DNA of 59,870 nucleotides from Melioribacter roseus (GCA_020722005.1 DYLP01000013.1:1-59870), one strand, 5' to 3'; shown: positions 7,306 to 16,883, counted from the stretch's first letter. Numbers and translations: made by a program. Notes: generated by a model from the sequence alone, not told the origin.

Positions 7306-9639
7306 CTAAGTTGAATCAATACTAAAATCTCTTCTATTAAAAACAACACGGAAAATTGAGCCTTTATTTTTTTTACTTTTTACAGTTATTATTGCTCCAT
7401 TAATACTGCAATAATTTTTAACGAGCGCAAGACCGAGCCCGCTCCCTTCGTATTTTCTTGAATATCCTATTTCTTCCTGCATAAAAGGTTTGAAAAGCTC
7501 CTTACGAAATTCTTCAGACATTCCAATTCCAGTATCCGCCACATCTACAAATAGTTGAGCTCTTTTATCTCTATCAACTATTATACTTACCTTTCCTTCC
7601 TCTGTATATTTAATTGCATTGTCGATCAAGTTTGCAAGTATCTGAACAATACTATATTCGTCACCAATAATTCTTGTGTCATCAGTTTTTCCCTTAAGCT
7701 CAAAATTTAGATTTTTTACTCTGGCAAAGTTCTGATATTCGTTATAGAGTAATAAAAGTCTTTCATAAATGTCAAATTCTTTGAATAACGGTTCATATGA
7801 TTTCGTTTGTAATTCCGACATATTAAGAATCAAATCGATCGTGCGGATTAAACGTTTGCTGGAAATTTCTATACCGTCGAAATACTTATTCGATTCGTTC
7901 ATTTTTTCGGGGAGATTATCTGTAATAAAATCTTTTATCAAAGAAACATAACCCAGTATTCGATTTAACGGCGAGCGAATTTCGTGCGATATTTGCGCCA
8001 GGAATGCGGATTTAAGTTTTTCAGAATGCTCGGCTTTTTCTTTTGCAATTAACAGTTGGCTTTCATACTGCTTTCTTTCAACGATTGCTCTTGTTACCGA
8101 CAAAATATGCGGTATGTTCTTGAGATAAATTATCCTGGCTGAGATAAGAGCGGGAATCAAAGTTCCGTCTTTTGCTCTGAATAACGACTCGAGATTTTCA
8201 ACAGTACCATTCTTCTTTAGACCGGCAATTAATTTTTCCCTGTCCTCTGGTATTGCCCAGATATTTATTTCCGAGGAAAGTTTACCTATAACATCTTTTT
8301 CTGTCCAGCCGGTCCATTGAGTAAAACCTTCATTGATTTCAACGTATTCACCATTTAATTTGTTAATAGTTACGGCATCGGGACTTGTGTAAAATGCCGC
8401 TTTAAATTTAGTTTCATTTTCTTCGGCTTTCTCTTTTGCTTTAATTAATTCTATTTCGTATCTCTTCCTGTCACTTATATCTCTTACAATGTCCGAGTGA
8501 ATTATTTCTCCATTATATTCAAAAGAGGTAACCGATATTTCAACTGGAATTATCTCTCCGTTTTTAGTTTTGTGTTGTGTTTCAAACGTATAACTCATTC
8601 TTGCAACAGTTCTTTTCCAATGTTGCTCCCAGCTTTCTTTTTTAACATGCGGATCGATATCAAAAACAGTTTTACTGAGTAGTTCTTTTTTAGTATAACC
8701 AAGTTTTTTACAGGCGGATTTGTTCACGTAAATTACTTGTCCCTTTGAATTAATCCAGAATATCGGGTCGTGCGAATATTCAATTGCTCTTTCAAGAGCA
8801 CGTAATTCATTTTCCTGACTTTTACTATTTGTGATTTCCGTATTTGCAAAAACACAGGCTTCAATTTTTCCATCGTATGTAAATTCAGGATAAATTCTTG
8901 CTATTGTTATAATTTCTTTACCATTCCTGTCTTTATATTTCAGTTCTATATTAATAAACTTTTTTCCTGTGCATGCTTCCCTGACCATCTTTTTCAGATA
9001 ACTTTTAGCGTGTTTTTTACCGTCTATAATGATCGGTGGCAAAATGAAATCCGTTACTTTCTTTGATTTTAACTTTTTAAGACTACCAAAAACTTTTCTC
9101 GCCGAGTTATTGAGATAAACAAAATTCATATTACGGTCGGCTGTAAAAATTATATTAGGCGAGTTATCGATTGCGCTTTTGAATTGAAACTCTACTATCT
9201 TAGGTTTTCCTTTATGCAGAATGATATTTGAAACATCAAATAAAATTCCGTTAATCACACGGTGATTCCCCACTTTAGTTAATTTTGATAGGTCTCTAAT
9301 CCATCGGGTTGAACCATCTTTGTGTAAAATTCGATAAATGAAATCAGCCGTATGATTTTTCTTCTTGAGAAGTTTTTGTAGTGCATCTTCAAATAATTTC
9401 ACATCGTGATGATGAACAATATCACGCCATTTTACTTTTCCGGAAATAAAATCGTCTGCCGGACGACCCGTAATTCTCTTCGATTCGCCTTTTAAATAGA
9501 TGAATCGTTTTTCTGTCAAATCATATTGATATGATATACCTTCGAGATTTTTTAGAAGAGTATTGATTTTTTCTTCGTTATGTCTCGGTTTGTTTTTCGT
9601 TTTTTCCATGTAATACGGCACCTTCGATAATGTTTCCAT
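7306..9639 (-). CDS. Soluble PAS-domain sensor histidine kinase (four PAS)
   Basis: About 777 residues, no membrane segment. Order: PAS fold with the RITGRPADDFISG and GSTRWIRDL features (about 30-135), PAS 2 (about 155-270), PAS 3 (about 290-395), PAS 4 (about 415-525). Then HisKA with the phosphorylatable His in QISHEIRSPLN (about 550-615), and an HATPase with N box NLIDNAIKYTEEGK, G1 DTGIGMSEE and G2 GSGLGLALV. The start could be ATG 9639 or ATG 9609 (better-spaced AAGGTG); a TTG at 9645 is less likely. No response regulator is adjacent, so it is an orphan kinase. Its catalytic core is very similar to the kinases at 22.5 and 44.7 kb. Confidence 0.92.
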   Translation of the reverse strand: METLSKVPYYMEKTKNKPRHNEEKINTLLKNLEGISYQYDLTEKRFIYLKGESKRITGRPADDFISGKVKWRDIVHHHDVKLFEDALQKLLKKKNHTADFIYRILHKDGSTRWIRDLSKLTKVGNHRVINGILFDVSNIILHKGKPKIVEFQFKSAIDNSPNIIFTADRNMNFVYLNNSARKVFGSLKKLKSKKVTDFILPPIIIDGKKHAKSYLKKMVREACTGKKFINIELKYKDRNGKEIITIARIYPEFTYDGKIEACVFANTEITNSKSQENELRALERAIEYSHDPIFWINSKGQVIYVNKSACKKLGYTKKELLSKTVFDIDPHVKKESWEQHWKRTVARMSYTFETQHKTKNGEIIPVEISVTSFEYNGEIIHSDIVRDISDRKRYEIELIKAKEKAEENETKFKAAFYTSPDAVTINKLNGEYVEINEGFTQWTGWTEKDVIGKLSSEINIWAIPEDREKLIAGLKKNGTVENLESLFRAKDGTLIPALISARIIYLKNIPHILSVTRAIVERKQYESQLLIAKEKAEHSEKLKSAFLAQISHEIRSPLNRILGYVSLIKDFITDNLPEKMNESNKYFDGIEISSKRLIRTIDLILNMSELQTKSYEPLFKEFDIYERLLLLYNEYQNFARVKNLNFELKGKTDDTRIIGDEYSIVQILANLIDNAIKYTEEGKVSIIVDRDKRAQLFVDVADTGIGMSEEFRKELFKPFMQEEIGYSRKYEGSGLGLALVKNYCSINGAIITVKSKKNKGSIFRVVFNRRDFSIDST

Positions 9640-9757
9640 TCTCAAATTATTATCGTACGCTTTTAATTTAACTTAAATTAATACAATAATCTGTATTGTA
9701 TCTGAAAAATAATACCATTAGTTTGCATTAAAAATCTTCACCAAAACAAGACGGGCA

Positions 9758-10546
9758 ATGAAACGATTATTATTACTCAGCATAATTGTTGCTTTGATAT
9801 CGTGTATGGACGGTTCGGATATAAATGCTCCGCTTTTATACAAAGTATCGAAATCTGATACAATAAGCATTTCGCTCGAGATGAAAAATTATGCTTACAT
9901 AAATAATGAACTAAAAATTCTTTTTGAAGATGTGCCAGAGGATTCGAGATGTCCTCTTGGTGTTGAATGCTTGTGGCAAGGTAACGCAATGGTTCAGCTC
10001 AAAGTTGCTCTTGGCACGGACATCAGAAGCGTGGAACTAAATACGTTTGAACCTTTTGGTAACTCCAGTTACATCGGCGATTACTTGATACGTCTCAAAT
10101 CGTTATCTCCCTATCCCGTTTATCCGAAATCAATCGACAAAAAAGATTACGTTGCAGAACTCGAAATAATAAACAAACCGTTTCTTGTTTGGATTGGAAA
10201 CGAAAGCGAACTGGGCAGGTTTAAAAAAGACCCTTTCGTAATTGACAAAATCGATTTATCGAACGAAACATTATCTCTACGAGTTTCGTACAGCGGAGGA
10301 TGTACCACACATGAATTTCGTGCCTTCTGGTATTATCCCCCTTATTCATCCAGACCGGACGCAAATCTTTATCTGTTTCATAATTCGAACGGCGATATGT
10401 GCGAGGCTTATTTGAGCGATACAATCGTAGTAGATTTAAAACCTATCAAACAATATTTTCAAAATATGAATCCTTCGATCGGCGGTGTTTATCTTCAAAT
10501 TCACCAGAATCTGAATTTTGTTAATTCGATTGAATATATCTTTTAG
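9758..10546 (+). CDS. Lipoprotein with conserved SRCP-C-W motif
   Basis: 262 residues. The N-terminus MKRLLLLSIIVALISC is a lipoprotein signal with Cys16. Residues about 55-75 contain DVPEDSRCPLGVECLWQGNA, a motif I recognise from Bacteroidota-type envelope proteins of unknown function (two Cys and a Trp, typically in a short beta-sandwich). A second half carries SYSGGCTTHEF and CEAYLSDT, suggesting further cysteine pairs. The function is unknown. The gene is divergent from the PAS kinase, with about 110 bases between starts, and converges on trmB with a 4-base overlap. Confidence 0.75.
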   Translation: MKRLLLLSIIVALISCMDGSDINAPLLYKVSKSDTISISLEMKNYAYINNELKILFEDVPEDSRCPLGVECLWQGNAMVQLKVALGTDIRSVELNTFEPFGNSSYIGDYLIRLKSLSPYPVYPKSIDKKDYVAELEIINKPFLVWIGNESELGRFKKDPFVIDKIDLSNETLSLRVSYSGGCTTHEFRAFWYYPPYSSRPDANLYLFHNSNGDMCEAYLSDTIVVDLKPIKQYFQNMNPSIGGVYLQIHQNLNFVNSIEYIF

Positions 10547-11187
10547 TCGAGAGTGAATTGCACGAGTTTTATTTTCTTTCCGTCGGCAATGTGCTGATTT
10601 TCATATTTTGTACGAATTTTTTCTTCTTCACTCAAATTTTCTTCCGAATAGAGGTCATTAACTGCTTTGATTAAATTAAGATTTTCTTCTTCAACGACAG
10701 AAAGCGTGTATTCGAAAAGTGTGTCGTCATCGGTTTTTAAATTGACAACTGCACCGGGAGTCAGAATTTTTTTATAAACTTCAAGAAAGCGCGGATGTGT
10801 CAATCGTTTTTTTATACTGCTACGCCGGGGATAAGGATCGGGGAATGTTATCCAGATTTCTTCAACTTTTATATTTTTAAACACTTCATCGAGTTTTTCT
10901 ATGTATGAAATCAGGAAAGCTACGTTTCTAGTTTCTTTTGCCGTAGCATTTTTAGAGGCATTCCAGATACGCGCTGCTTTTCTATCGACTCCAATGAAAT
11001 ATCTCTTCGGATGAAGCAAAGCCAGATTAATTGAATAGTCAGCCTGTCCGCAGCCGAGTTCCAGCGTAACTCGATCGGTATTGTTGAGATAGCTTCTTAA
11101 TTTTTCTTCTACATTTTCTGTTTTTGCATCGAATACATTTTCAAAAGTTCTAACTTCGAGTAATTTTCTTAATTTTCTTCTCGGCAT
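10543..11187 (-). CDS. trmB: tRNA (guanine-N7)-methyltransferase
   Basis: 214 residues from ATG 11187 (an in-frame TTG six bases upstream is less likely). TrmB transfers a methyl group from SAM to N7 of G46 in tRNA variable loops. Motif I is LELGCGQADYSINLA, the acidic strand-2 end is FIGVDRKAARIWNA, and the family hallmark is WITFPDPYPRRSSIKKRL with the PDP-W context. The final third has the TKYENQHI region used for tRNA binding. Length is normal for the family. It converges with the lipoprotein gene, stops overlapping by 4 bases. Confidence 0.95.
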   Translation of the reverse strand: MPRRKLRKLLEVRTFENVFDAKTENVEEKLRSYLNNTDRVTLELGCGQADYSINLALLHPKRYFIGVDRKAARIWNASKNATAKETRNVAFLISYIEKLDEVFKNIKVEEIWITFPDPYPRRSSIKKRLTHPRFLEVYKKILTPGAVVNLKTDDDTLFEYTLSVVEEENLNLIKAVNDLYSEENLSEEEKIRTKYENQHIADGKKIKLVQFTLD

Positions 11188-11307
11188 AAGCAAATTCTTT
11201 TTTGAAAAGCAAAATTAAACATTTCGAAAGAAATTCTTATTAAGATATCTTCTAAAAAAATTACTATTTTTGAATTGTCCTCATCCGAAAGAAATAAGGG
11301 TATTTAA

Positions 11308-11949
11308 ATGTGCTATGGTTTCGAGACAAAAATAGAAGCGGCTATTCTGATCAGAAAATTACTCGAAAAAAAATATAACGTCGAGGCAAAAGAACTCGAC
11401 GAATCGTTTAAAAAAGTAAACATCCGACCAAACGATAAAATTCTGTGTGTTTATAAAGAGGGTCATAAACTCCAGATAAGTCTGATTAAATGGGGAATTA
11501 AATTCGGTAAGGATAAACCGAACATTGTCAATTCGAGGAGCGAAACAATTAAAGAAAAAAAATTTTGGAACGACCTGTTTACAAATAATCGATGCCTTGT
11601 ACCGATGACAAGTTTTTATGAATGGATTGAAGTTGACGGGAAAAAAGTTCAACACAAAATTTATATTTATAACGAGGAATACTTTTTCGTTCCAGGAATA
11701 ATGTATAAAGACAATGAGAATAATCTTTCTGTATCGATTATAACAACAAATCCGAACGAGTTTATAGAACCTTTTCATAATCGAATGCCTGTACTGCTGG
11801 AGCTCGACGAAGCATTGCAATTCCTAGACGAGTCTGCAATCGAATCATTCAAAAGGCTTAGACCTTATCCTCACTCAATTAAAATGAGAAAAGAAGTGGC
11901 GGTCTTGCCGATACGAAAAAAGCAAGTAAGCGAAGTAAAAAAAGATTAA
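11308..11949 (+). CDS. SRAP-domain protein (YedK/HMCES family)
   Basis: 213 residues, single SRAP domain. SRAP proteins form a covalent thiazolidine link with abasic sites in single-stranded DNA through Cys2, protecting replication forks. All key residues are visible: Met1-Cys2 at the N-terminus, the Asn of NSRSET, the Glu of SFYEW and the His of HNRMPV. RBS AAGGG precedes ATG 11308. It sits 35 bases upstream of prfA in the same direction and probably shares its transcript. The opposite strand also has a long open frame here, an artefact of AT-rich codon use. Confidence 0.92.
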   Translation: MCYGFETKIEAAILIRKLLEKKYNVEAKELDESFKKVNIRPNDKILCVYKEGHKLQISLIKWGIKFGKDKPNIVNSRSETIKEKKFWNDLFTNNRCLVPMTSFYEWIEVDGKKVQHKIYIYNEEYFFVPGIMYKDNENNLSVSIITTNPNEFIEPFHNRMPVLLELDEALQFLDESAIESFKRLRPYPHSIKMRKEVAVLPIRKKQVSEVKKD

Positions 11950-11984
11950 ACTTATTATATTTGGAGTCCAATTTTGAGGTAACA

Positions 11985-13070
11985 ATGGAAATTTATGAAA
12001 AATTAAAATCGATTAAAAATAAGTTTGACGAGATAAATAGTAGACTTACGGACCCCGAAATTTTATCTGACCAGAACAAAATTATTTCTCTTAGCAAGGA
12101 ACGTCGTGAACTGCAAGAGATTGTCGAAGCATTTAATGAATACGAAAAAGTACTCAATGAGATTAACGGTAACAAAGAGATTATCGAAAGCTCTGGTGAT
12201 AAAGAGCTGGTTGAAATGGCAGAAATAGAACTAAAAGATTTACACAAGAAACTTGAAGAACTTGAAGAGAAGATAAAAGTATTACTCATTCCGAAAGACC
12301 CAAACGATGACAAAGATGTCATTGTTGAAATACGAGCAGGAACAGGTGGCGAAGAAGCAGGATTATTTGCTGCCGATTTATATCGAATGTATTCGAGATA
12401 TGCTGAAAAGCGTGGCTGGCACAAGGAATTGATTGATATCAACGATACTGGACTGGGCGGCATTAAAGAAGTTGTTTTTTCACTCTCGGGCACAAACGTT
12501 TTCGGAGACATGAAATTTGAAAGCGGGGTTCATCGTGTTCAACGAGTGCCGGAAACTGAAGCCAGCGGCAGAATTCATACTTCGGCTGCATCTGTAGTCG
12601 TTCTGCCAGAAGTCGAGGACGTCGACGTCGAAATTGACCCCAATGACTTACGCATCGACGTCTACAGGAGTGGCGGTGCGGGCGGTCAAAATGTAAATAA
12701 AGTCGAAACGGCTATCCGCATTACTCACCTTCCTACAGGACTTGTTGTTCAATGCCAGGACGAGCGTTCGCAGCTCAAAAATCGACAGAAGGCTATGAAA
12801 GTATTAAAAGCTCGGCTCTACGATATGAAAATGCAGGAACAGATATCCGAAATTTCTGCACAACGCAAATTGATGGTACGTAAAGGTGACCGAAGCGATA
12901 AAATTAGAACTTATAACTTTCCTCAAAACCGTGTTACAGACCACCGTATCGGAGTGACACTTTATAATCTCGATTCGATAATGGAAGGCGAACTCGACGA
13001 GTTAATAGAAAAACTCAAAATTGCTGACCACGCCGAAAAATTGAACGAGGTTGGCCGTGGAAGTAAATAA
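11985..13070 (+). CDS. prfA: Peptide chain release factor 1
   Basis: 361 residues from ATG 11985, chosen over an upstream in-frame TTG (11961) because GAGG at 11976-11979 is correctly spaced. RF1 recognises UAA/UAG and hydrolyses peptidyl-tRNA. The GGQ loop is plain (RSGGAGGQNVNKVETAIRI). The RF1-type domain 2 lies upstream of it, and the N-terminal region is a helical bundle. Length matches the family. A zinc-ribbon mini-gene begins immediately after the stop. Confidence 0.97.
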   Translation: MEIYEKLKSIKNKFDEINSRLTDPEILSDQNKIISLSKERRELQEIVEAFNEYEKVLNEINGNKEIIESSGDKELVEMAEIELKDLHKKLEELEEKIKVLLIPKDPNDDKDVIVEIRAGTGGEEAGLFAADLYRMYSRYAEKRGWHKELIDINDTGLGGIKEVVFSLSGTNVFGDMKFESGVHRVQRVPETEASGRIHTSAASVVVLPEVEDVDVEIDPNDLRIDVYRSGGAGGQNVNKVETAIRITHLPTGLVVQCQDERSQLKNRQKAMKVLKARLYDMKMQEQISEISAQRKLMVRKGDRSDKIRTYNFPQNRVTDHRIGVTLYNLDSIMEGELDELIEKLKIADHAEKLNEVGRGSK

Positions 13071-13071
13071 A

Positions 13072-13257
13072 ATGGAATCAGAGAGAAAACGGTATAATCA
13101 AAGTTGCCCTTTTTGCAATTCTAAGGCTACTATCATTCTCGATCCCAAAAAATATAACCAGAACGACAATGAATGGCTTTGTCTTGTATGCGGCAGAATT
13201 TTTACAGATAACAAAAAGAAATATTCAGATTTCTCCAATCTTTCCAAAGAAAACTAA
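13072..13257 (+). CDS. Zinc-ribbon mini-protein downstream of prfA
   Basis: 61 residues from ATG 13072, one base after the prfA stop; a TTG at 13051 overlapping prfA would give 68. Two cysteine pairs, CPFC near the N-terminus and CLVC about 25 residues later (DNEWLCLVCGRIF), form a treble or rubredoxin-like zinc ribbon. The sequence is otherwise polar and lysine-rich. It probably shares the prfA transcript. Such ribbons bind nucleic acid or act as structural adaptors; I cannot say more. Confidence 0.65.
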   Translation: MESERKRYNQSCPFCNSKATIILDPKKYNQNDNEWLCLVCGRIFTDNKKKYSDFSNLSKEN

Positions 13258-13439
13258 TCGCAACTTTCTCTATAACAGTAATTTCAATTTATTTCCATAA
13301 TCTGCTCCTATTAGTTCCGACAAAAAATCAATAATAACTACGATTAGCTTTTACATCACCTCATTTAACAAATAATAATTTGCGAAGTGTAAATTCATTC
13401 TTTAAAAAAATGTAGAGTCGGGAAAAAATCGGTCAACAA

Positions 13440-13835
13440 ATGAAGACAAAAAGAAGGACTCATAGAGATAAACTTCAAGCAGAGAAACAGAATCAAATCT
13501 GGGGAACAGATATGACAAAGTTTTACGTCGATACAGTAGGATGGCTATATTTTGTGATTGTTCTTGATGGGTACACAAAGAAAATAGTTGGATGGAATTT
13601 ATCATTACGCTCACAATCTGAACAATGGCTTGAAGCCTTGAGTCAAGCTGTAGAGGCGGAACTAACCGAAGGAAGCCGTCAGTATGATTTAATGTTAGTT
13701 AGCGATAATGGGAGTCAACCTACCGTTATTAAATATGAAAGCAATAGTAACATTTTGAAGCTCAGATATATTACGATATCAAATCCAAATCCAAAGGGCG
13801 ATGCCGATATGGAAAGATTCTTCAGACTCAAATAA
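13440..13835 (+). pseudogene. IS3-family OrfB transposase fragment (integrase core)
   Basis: 131 residues covering the rve catalytic core of an IS3-type transposase. The first Asp is in WGTDMTKFYV, the second Asp in LVSDNGSQPT, and the Glu in PKGDADMERFFR, after which the frame stops. The C-terminal part (normally 50 or more residues) and the whole OrfA are missing. Upstream in the same frame the sequence SREKIGQQ continues the frame to about 13410, indicating a longer ancestral protein. It belongs to a different subgroup from the remnant at 1-515. No inverted repeats could be assigned. Confidence 0.8.
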
Positions 13836-13989
13836 AATTTTGTTTGCTGATTTCGTGATATTCTAATAAACGTTCTTTGGCATAAGGTCAGAATCCTTTA
13901 ATCACATTGATGTAATTCTTCCCATTACCAAGAAATTAATAATGATGTCCTTAGAGGAGTAGAGACTAAATTTTTCAAGAAGTATAGAA

Positions 13990-14009
13990 AGGCTGCTAAA
14001 AAGCAGCCT
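13990..14009 (-). terminator. Rho-independent terminator of aminotransferase-pckA operon
   Basis: Perfect 8-bp stem AGGCTGCT / AGCAGCCT with a four-base loop, followed on the minus strand by TTTCT. It lies 10 bases past the pckA stop. Confidence 0.75.
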
Positions 14010-14019
14010 CCTTAATTAT

Positions 14020-15669
14020 CTATTTTAATCTTTTTGGACCGGCTTCAATTACATCTCGAGAAGAGAATTTTTCATACATCTTAAAATTATCAATAAATCT
14101 TGCAGCAAGAGCGTCGTATTTCTTCCAGTATTCTTCTTTATTGCCCCAAGAACTTTCTGGGTCGAGGACTTCTGAAGGTACGTTGGGACAGCTTGTCGGG
14201 ACTTCGAATCCAAAGAGTTTATCCTTGCGGTATTTAACATTGTCGAGCTTACCGTCGAGTGCAGCATTTAAGAGATTGCGCGTGTGACGAATTGAAATTC
14301 TTTTGCCAACTCCAAATCGACCTCCAACCCAACCTGTATTAATGAGCCATACTTTTGCGTTGTGTTTGAGCAGACGTTGCTTGAGCATCTGTGCGTATTC
14401 GTATGGATGCCGTACCATAAACGGAGCTCCGAAACAAGCACTGAATGTTATTTCAGGCTCAATTCCGAGTCCTATTTCAGTTCCAGCTATTTTCGAAGTA
14501 TACCCGCTAATGAAATGATACTGAGCTTGTTCAGGTGAAAGGCGAGCAATCGGCGGTAAAACTCCCGTAGCATCGCACGTCAAGAATATGATGTTCTTCG
14601 GATGCGCATTGACGTATCCTTCTTGTATAACATTGGGAATGAATTCTATGGGGTATGAAGCACGGGTGTTTTCAGTAATAGCATCGTCGTCGAGATCAAT
14701 TACACGGGATACCGGATCGTAAACAACATTTTCAAGTATAGTGCCGTATCGGTGTGTAGTAGAATAAATCTCAGGTTCGTTCTCTGCAGAAAGACGTATA
14801 ACTTTTGCATAACAACCACCTTCAAAATTGAATACACCTTTAGAACTCCAGCCGTGTTCATCGTCGCCAATTAATTTTCTATTTGGGTCGGCGGACAAAG
14901 TAGTTTTGCCTGTTCCGCTCAACCCGAAAAACAATGCTACGTCGTTTTGTTTTCCTACATTTGCCGAACAGTGCATCGGCAATACATCCTGAAAGGTCAA
15001 TAAGTAATTCAGTACTGTAAATACCGACTTTTTAATTTCGCCTGCGTAGAGCGTATTAGCAATAATTGCCATCTTCGCTCCAAAATTTATTATTATTCCA
15101 GTTTCCGACCTCGTGCCGTCGATAACTGGATTTAATTTTAAACCAGGCGCAACAATTATTGTAAATTCCGGGATGAACTTTTTCAGTTCATCTTTATTGT
15201 CGATTGTAACGAACATATTTCTTGCAAATAGACTATGCCATGCTTTTTCGGTTATAATTCTTATGGGCATACGATATTCCGGATCGGTGCCGGCATAAAC
15301 ATCCTGCACGAATAACTCCTCGCCCTGAGCCCATGCCTGAAGTCGTCCAAACAATTCGTTGAATTTTGCCTGACTGTAAGGGCGATTATAGATTCCCCAC
15401 CAGATGTTATTACTTGTCGATTCTTCTTGCACAATATATTTGTCTGCGGCAGCTCGCGCCGTATGCTTCCCTGTGGTTACAAGCAGAGGTCCACCTTTAA
15501 TTACTTTCCCTTCATTACGGAAAATAGCTTCTTCGTAAAGTGCTTCTTCAGGTAGATTCCAGTATACTCTATCGAGATAAGTGAGTCCCTGATGTTTTAA
15601 TCTATAGTCCGAAGCTAATTCCATCGCTTCTTTCGAAGCTGGCGTATTGAATTCGAGATATTTGCTCAT
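14020..15669 (-). CDS. pckA: Phosphoenolpyruvate carboxykinase (ATP)
   Basis: 549 residues from ATG 15669; the longer open frame upstream is only the tail of the aminotransferase region. It converts oxaloacetate + ATP to PEP + CO2, the gluconeogenic entry point. The kinase-1a P-loop reads GLSGTGKTTLSAD, the metal/phosphate motif is LIGDDEHGWS, and NIWWGIYNRPYS near residue 90 fits the substrate-binding N-terminal domain. Length is standard. The start codon overlaps the upstream aminotransferase stop (ATGA), so the two are translationally coupled: the aminotransferase can supply oxaloacetate from aspartate. Confidence 0.96.
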   Translation of the reverse strand: MSKYLEFNTPASKEAMELASDYRLKHQGLTYLDRVYWNLPEEALYEEAIFRNEGKVIKGGPLLVTTGKHTARAAADKYIVQEESTSNNIWWGIYNRPYSQAKFNELFGRLQAWAQGEELFVQDVYAGTDPEYRMPIRIITEKAWHSLFARNMFVTIDNKDELKKFIPEFTIIVAPGLKLNPVIDGTRSETGIIINFGAKMAIIANTLYAGEIKKSVFTVLNYLLTFQDVLPMHCSANVGKQNDVALFFGLSGTGKTTLSADPNRKLIGDDEHGWSSKGVFNFEGGCYAKVIRLSAENEPEIYSTTHRYGTILENVVYDPVSRVIDLDDDAITENTRASYPIEFIPNVIQEGYVNAHPKNIIFLTCDATGVLPPIARLSPEQAQYHFISGYTSKIAGTEIGLGIEPEITFSACFGAPFMVRHPYEYAQMLKQRLLKHNAKVWLINTGWVGGRFGVGKRISIRHTRNLLNAALDGKLDNVKYRKDKLFGFEVPTSCPNVPSEVLDPESSWGNKEEYWKKYDALAARFIDNFKMYEKFSSRDVIEAGPKRLK

Positions 15670-16883
15670 AACCAATCCCTCACTAATTTTCTGTCGCCAA
15701 TATAAAGTTCGTTCGGTGCATTCGGATCGATTACCCATTTGATTCTTTCGACACCTTCCTGAATTTCTTTCATAGAACCTGCAAAGCTCAAGCGAATAAA
15801 TCCTTCCATTCCAAATTCTACGCCGGGTACAGTCAAAACCATTACTTTATCAATAAGCATTTGAGAGAGTTTATGCGAACTCTTTTCGTAAGCACTAAAG
15901 TCGACAAAGCAGTAAAATGTACCATCCGGCACAAAAACTTTTGCACCGTCCATAGTTCGCAATAAATCGACCATAACATTACGATTGTTTTCGAGTGTTG
16001 CTCTGAGATTTTCTACGCTCGATTGAATGCCATTCAGTGCACCTACTGCAGCACGCTGTAGTACAACCGAAGGTCCTCCCGACTGGTGGCTCTGTATATT
16101 TGTCATTGCTTCGATTAGTTTTTTATTTGCCACAGCCCATCCAATGCGAAATCCCGTCATTGCGTACTGTTTCGATACGCCGTTGATAATTATCATTCTG
16201 GAATTTTCATCTTTCTTTTTAACATAATTCCATGGATTAATTGGTTTTCTACCGTCGAAAATTAATCGGTGGTAAATGTCATCCATTATTAAATAGAGGT
16301 TGCGACGTTCGCAAAAATCGACTATGTCCGCAATAAATTCTTCTGAATAAATGGCTCCAGAAGGATTATTTGGACTGTTAATAATAACTGCTTTTGTATA
16401 ACTGCCTACTTTTCTTTCGATGTCTTGAATTCTTGGATAGAATGTTCCATCTTCAGGTGGGACAGGAATTCCAATGCCGCCGCAGAGCTTTGCCATTTCG
16501 GGATAACTAACCCAGTAAGGCGCTGGATATATAACCTCTTCCTGTGGATTTAGTATTGCCTGTAAAGCCACCATCATTGCTTGTTTAGCCCCACCCGATA
16601 CGATAATGTTTTCCGGTTCTACTTTTCGATTGTAAAACTCTTCTGTGTAACGTATTATTGATTTCTTCAAATCGGGAATTCCATCGGGCGGCGTATAACG
16701 AACTTCACCGGTATGAAGAATTTGAACTGCAGCCAGAATTGAATCGATTGGCGCATGGCTGCGTGGCTCGCCAACACTGAAATTGATTACCGGCTCTCCT
16801 TTTTGTCGAAGTATTTGTGCCTTCTCGTTTAATGCTAACGTGGGAGAAGCAGATATACTTTTAGCTATTAGACTTAGACTCAT
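15666..16883 (-). CDS. aspC: Class I PLP aminotransferase, probably aspartate aminotransferase
   Basis: 405 residues, fold type I. Features are VSGGAKQAMMVALQAIL, the cofactor Asn/Asp region INSPNNPSGA and DDIYHRLIFDG, the PLP lysine in INGVSKQYAMTGFRIGW, and the C-terminal Arg in EGFIRLSFAGS. The sequence fits the bacterial aspartate/prephenate aminotransferase branch (1b-type). First gene of a two-gene operon with pckA, overlapping by 4 bases. This supports aspartate to oxaloacetate to PEP as the physiological direction. Symbol given by family resemblance; substrate range could be wider. RBS AAGGTAAC precedes ATG. Confidence 0.88.
   Translation of the reverse strand: MSLSLIAKSISASPTLALNEKAQILRQKGEPVINFSVGEPRSHAPIDSILAAVQILHTGEVRYTPPDGIPDLKKSIIRYTEEFYNRKVEPENIIVSGGAKQAMMVALQAILNPQEEVIYPAPYWVSYPEMAKLCGGIGIPVPPEDGTFYPRIQDIERKVGSYTKAVIINSPNNPSGAIYSEEFIADIVDFCERRNLYLIMDDIYHRLIFDGRKPINPWNYVKKKDENSRMIIINGVSKQYAMTGFRIGWAVANKKLIEAMTNIQSHQSGGPSVVLQRAAVGALNGIQSSVENLRATLENNRNVMVDLLRTMDGAKVFVPDGTFYCFVDFSAYEKSSHKLSQMLIDKVMVLTVPGVEFGMEGFIRLSFAGSMKEIQEGVERIKWVIDPNAPNELYIGDRKLVRDWL

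Noticed and set aside
11359-11820. 153-residue open frame antisense to the SRAP gene
   Set aside because: Sense strand encodes a complete SRAP protein with all catalytic residues; the antisense product is Phe/Ile-rich, without start signal or family resemblance.
11993-12511. 172-residue open frame antisense to prfA
   Set aside because: Ser-rich shadow of Glu/Lys codons in the conserved RF1 sequence.
1-13835. Composite transposon bounded by the two IS3 fragments
   Set aside because: The fragments belong to different IS3 subgroups, both are dead, no matching ends were found at 13.4 kb, and the DNA between them is largely housekeeping (trmB, prfA).
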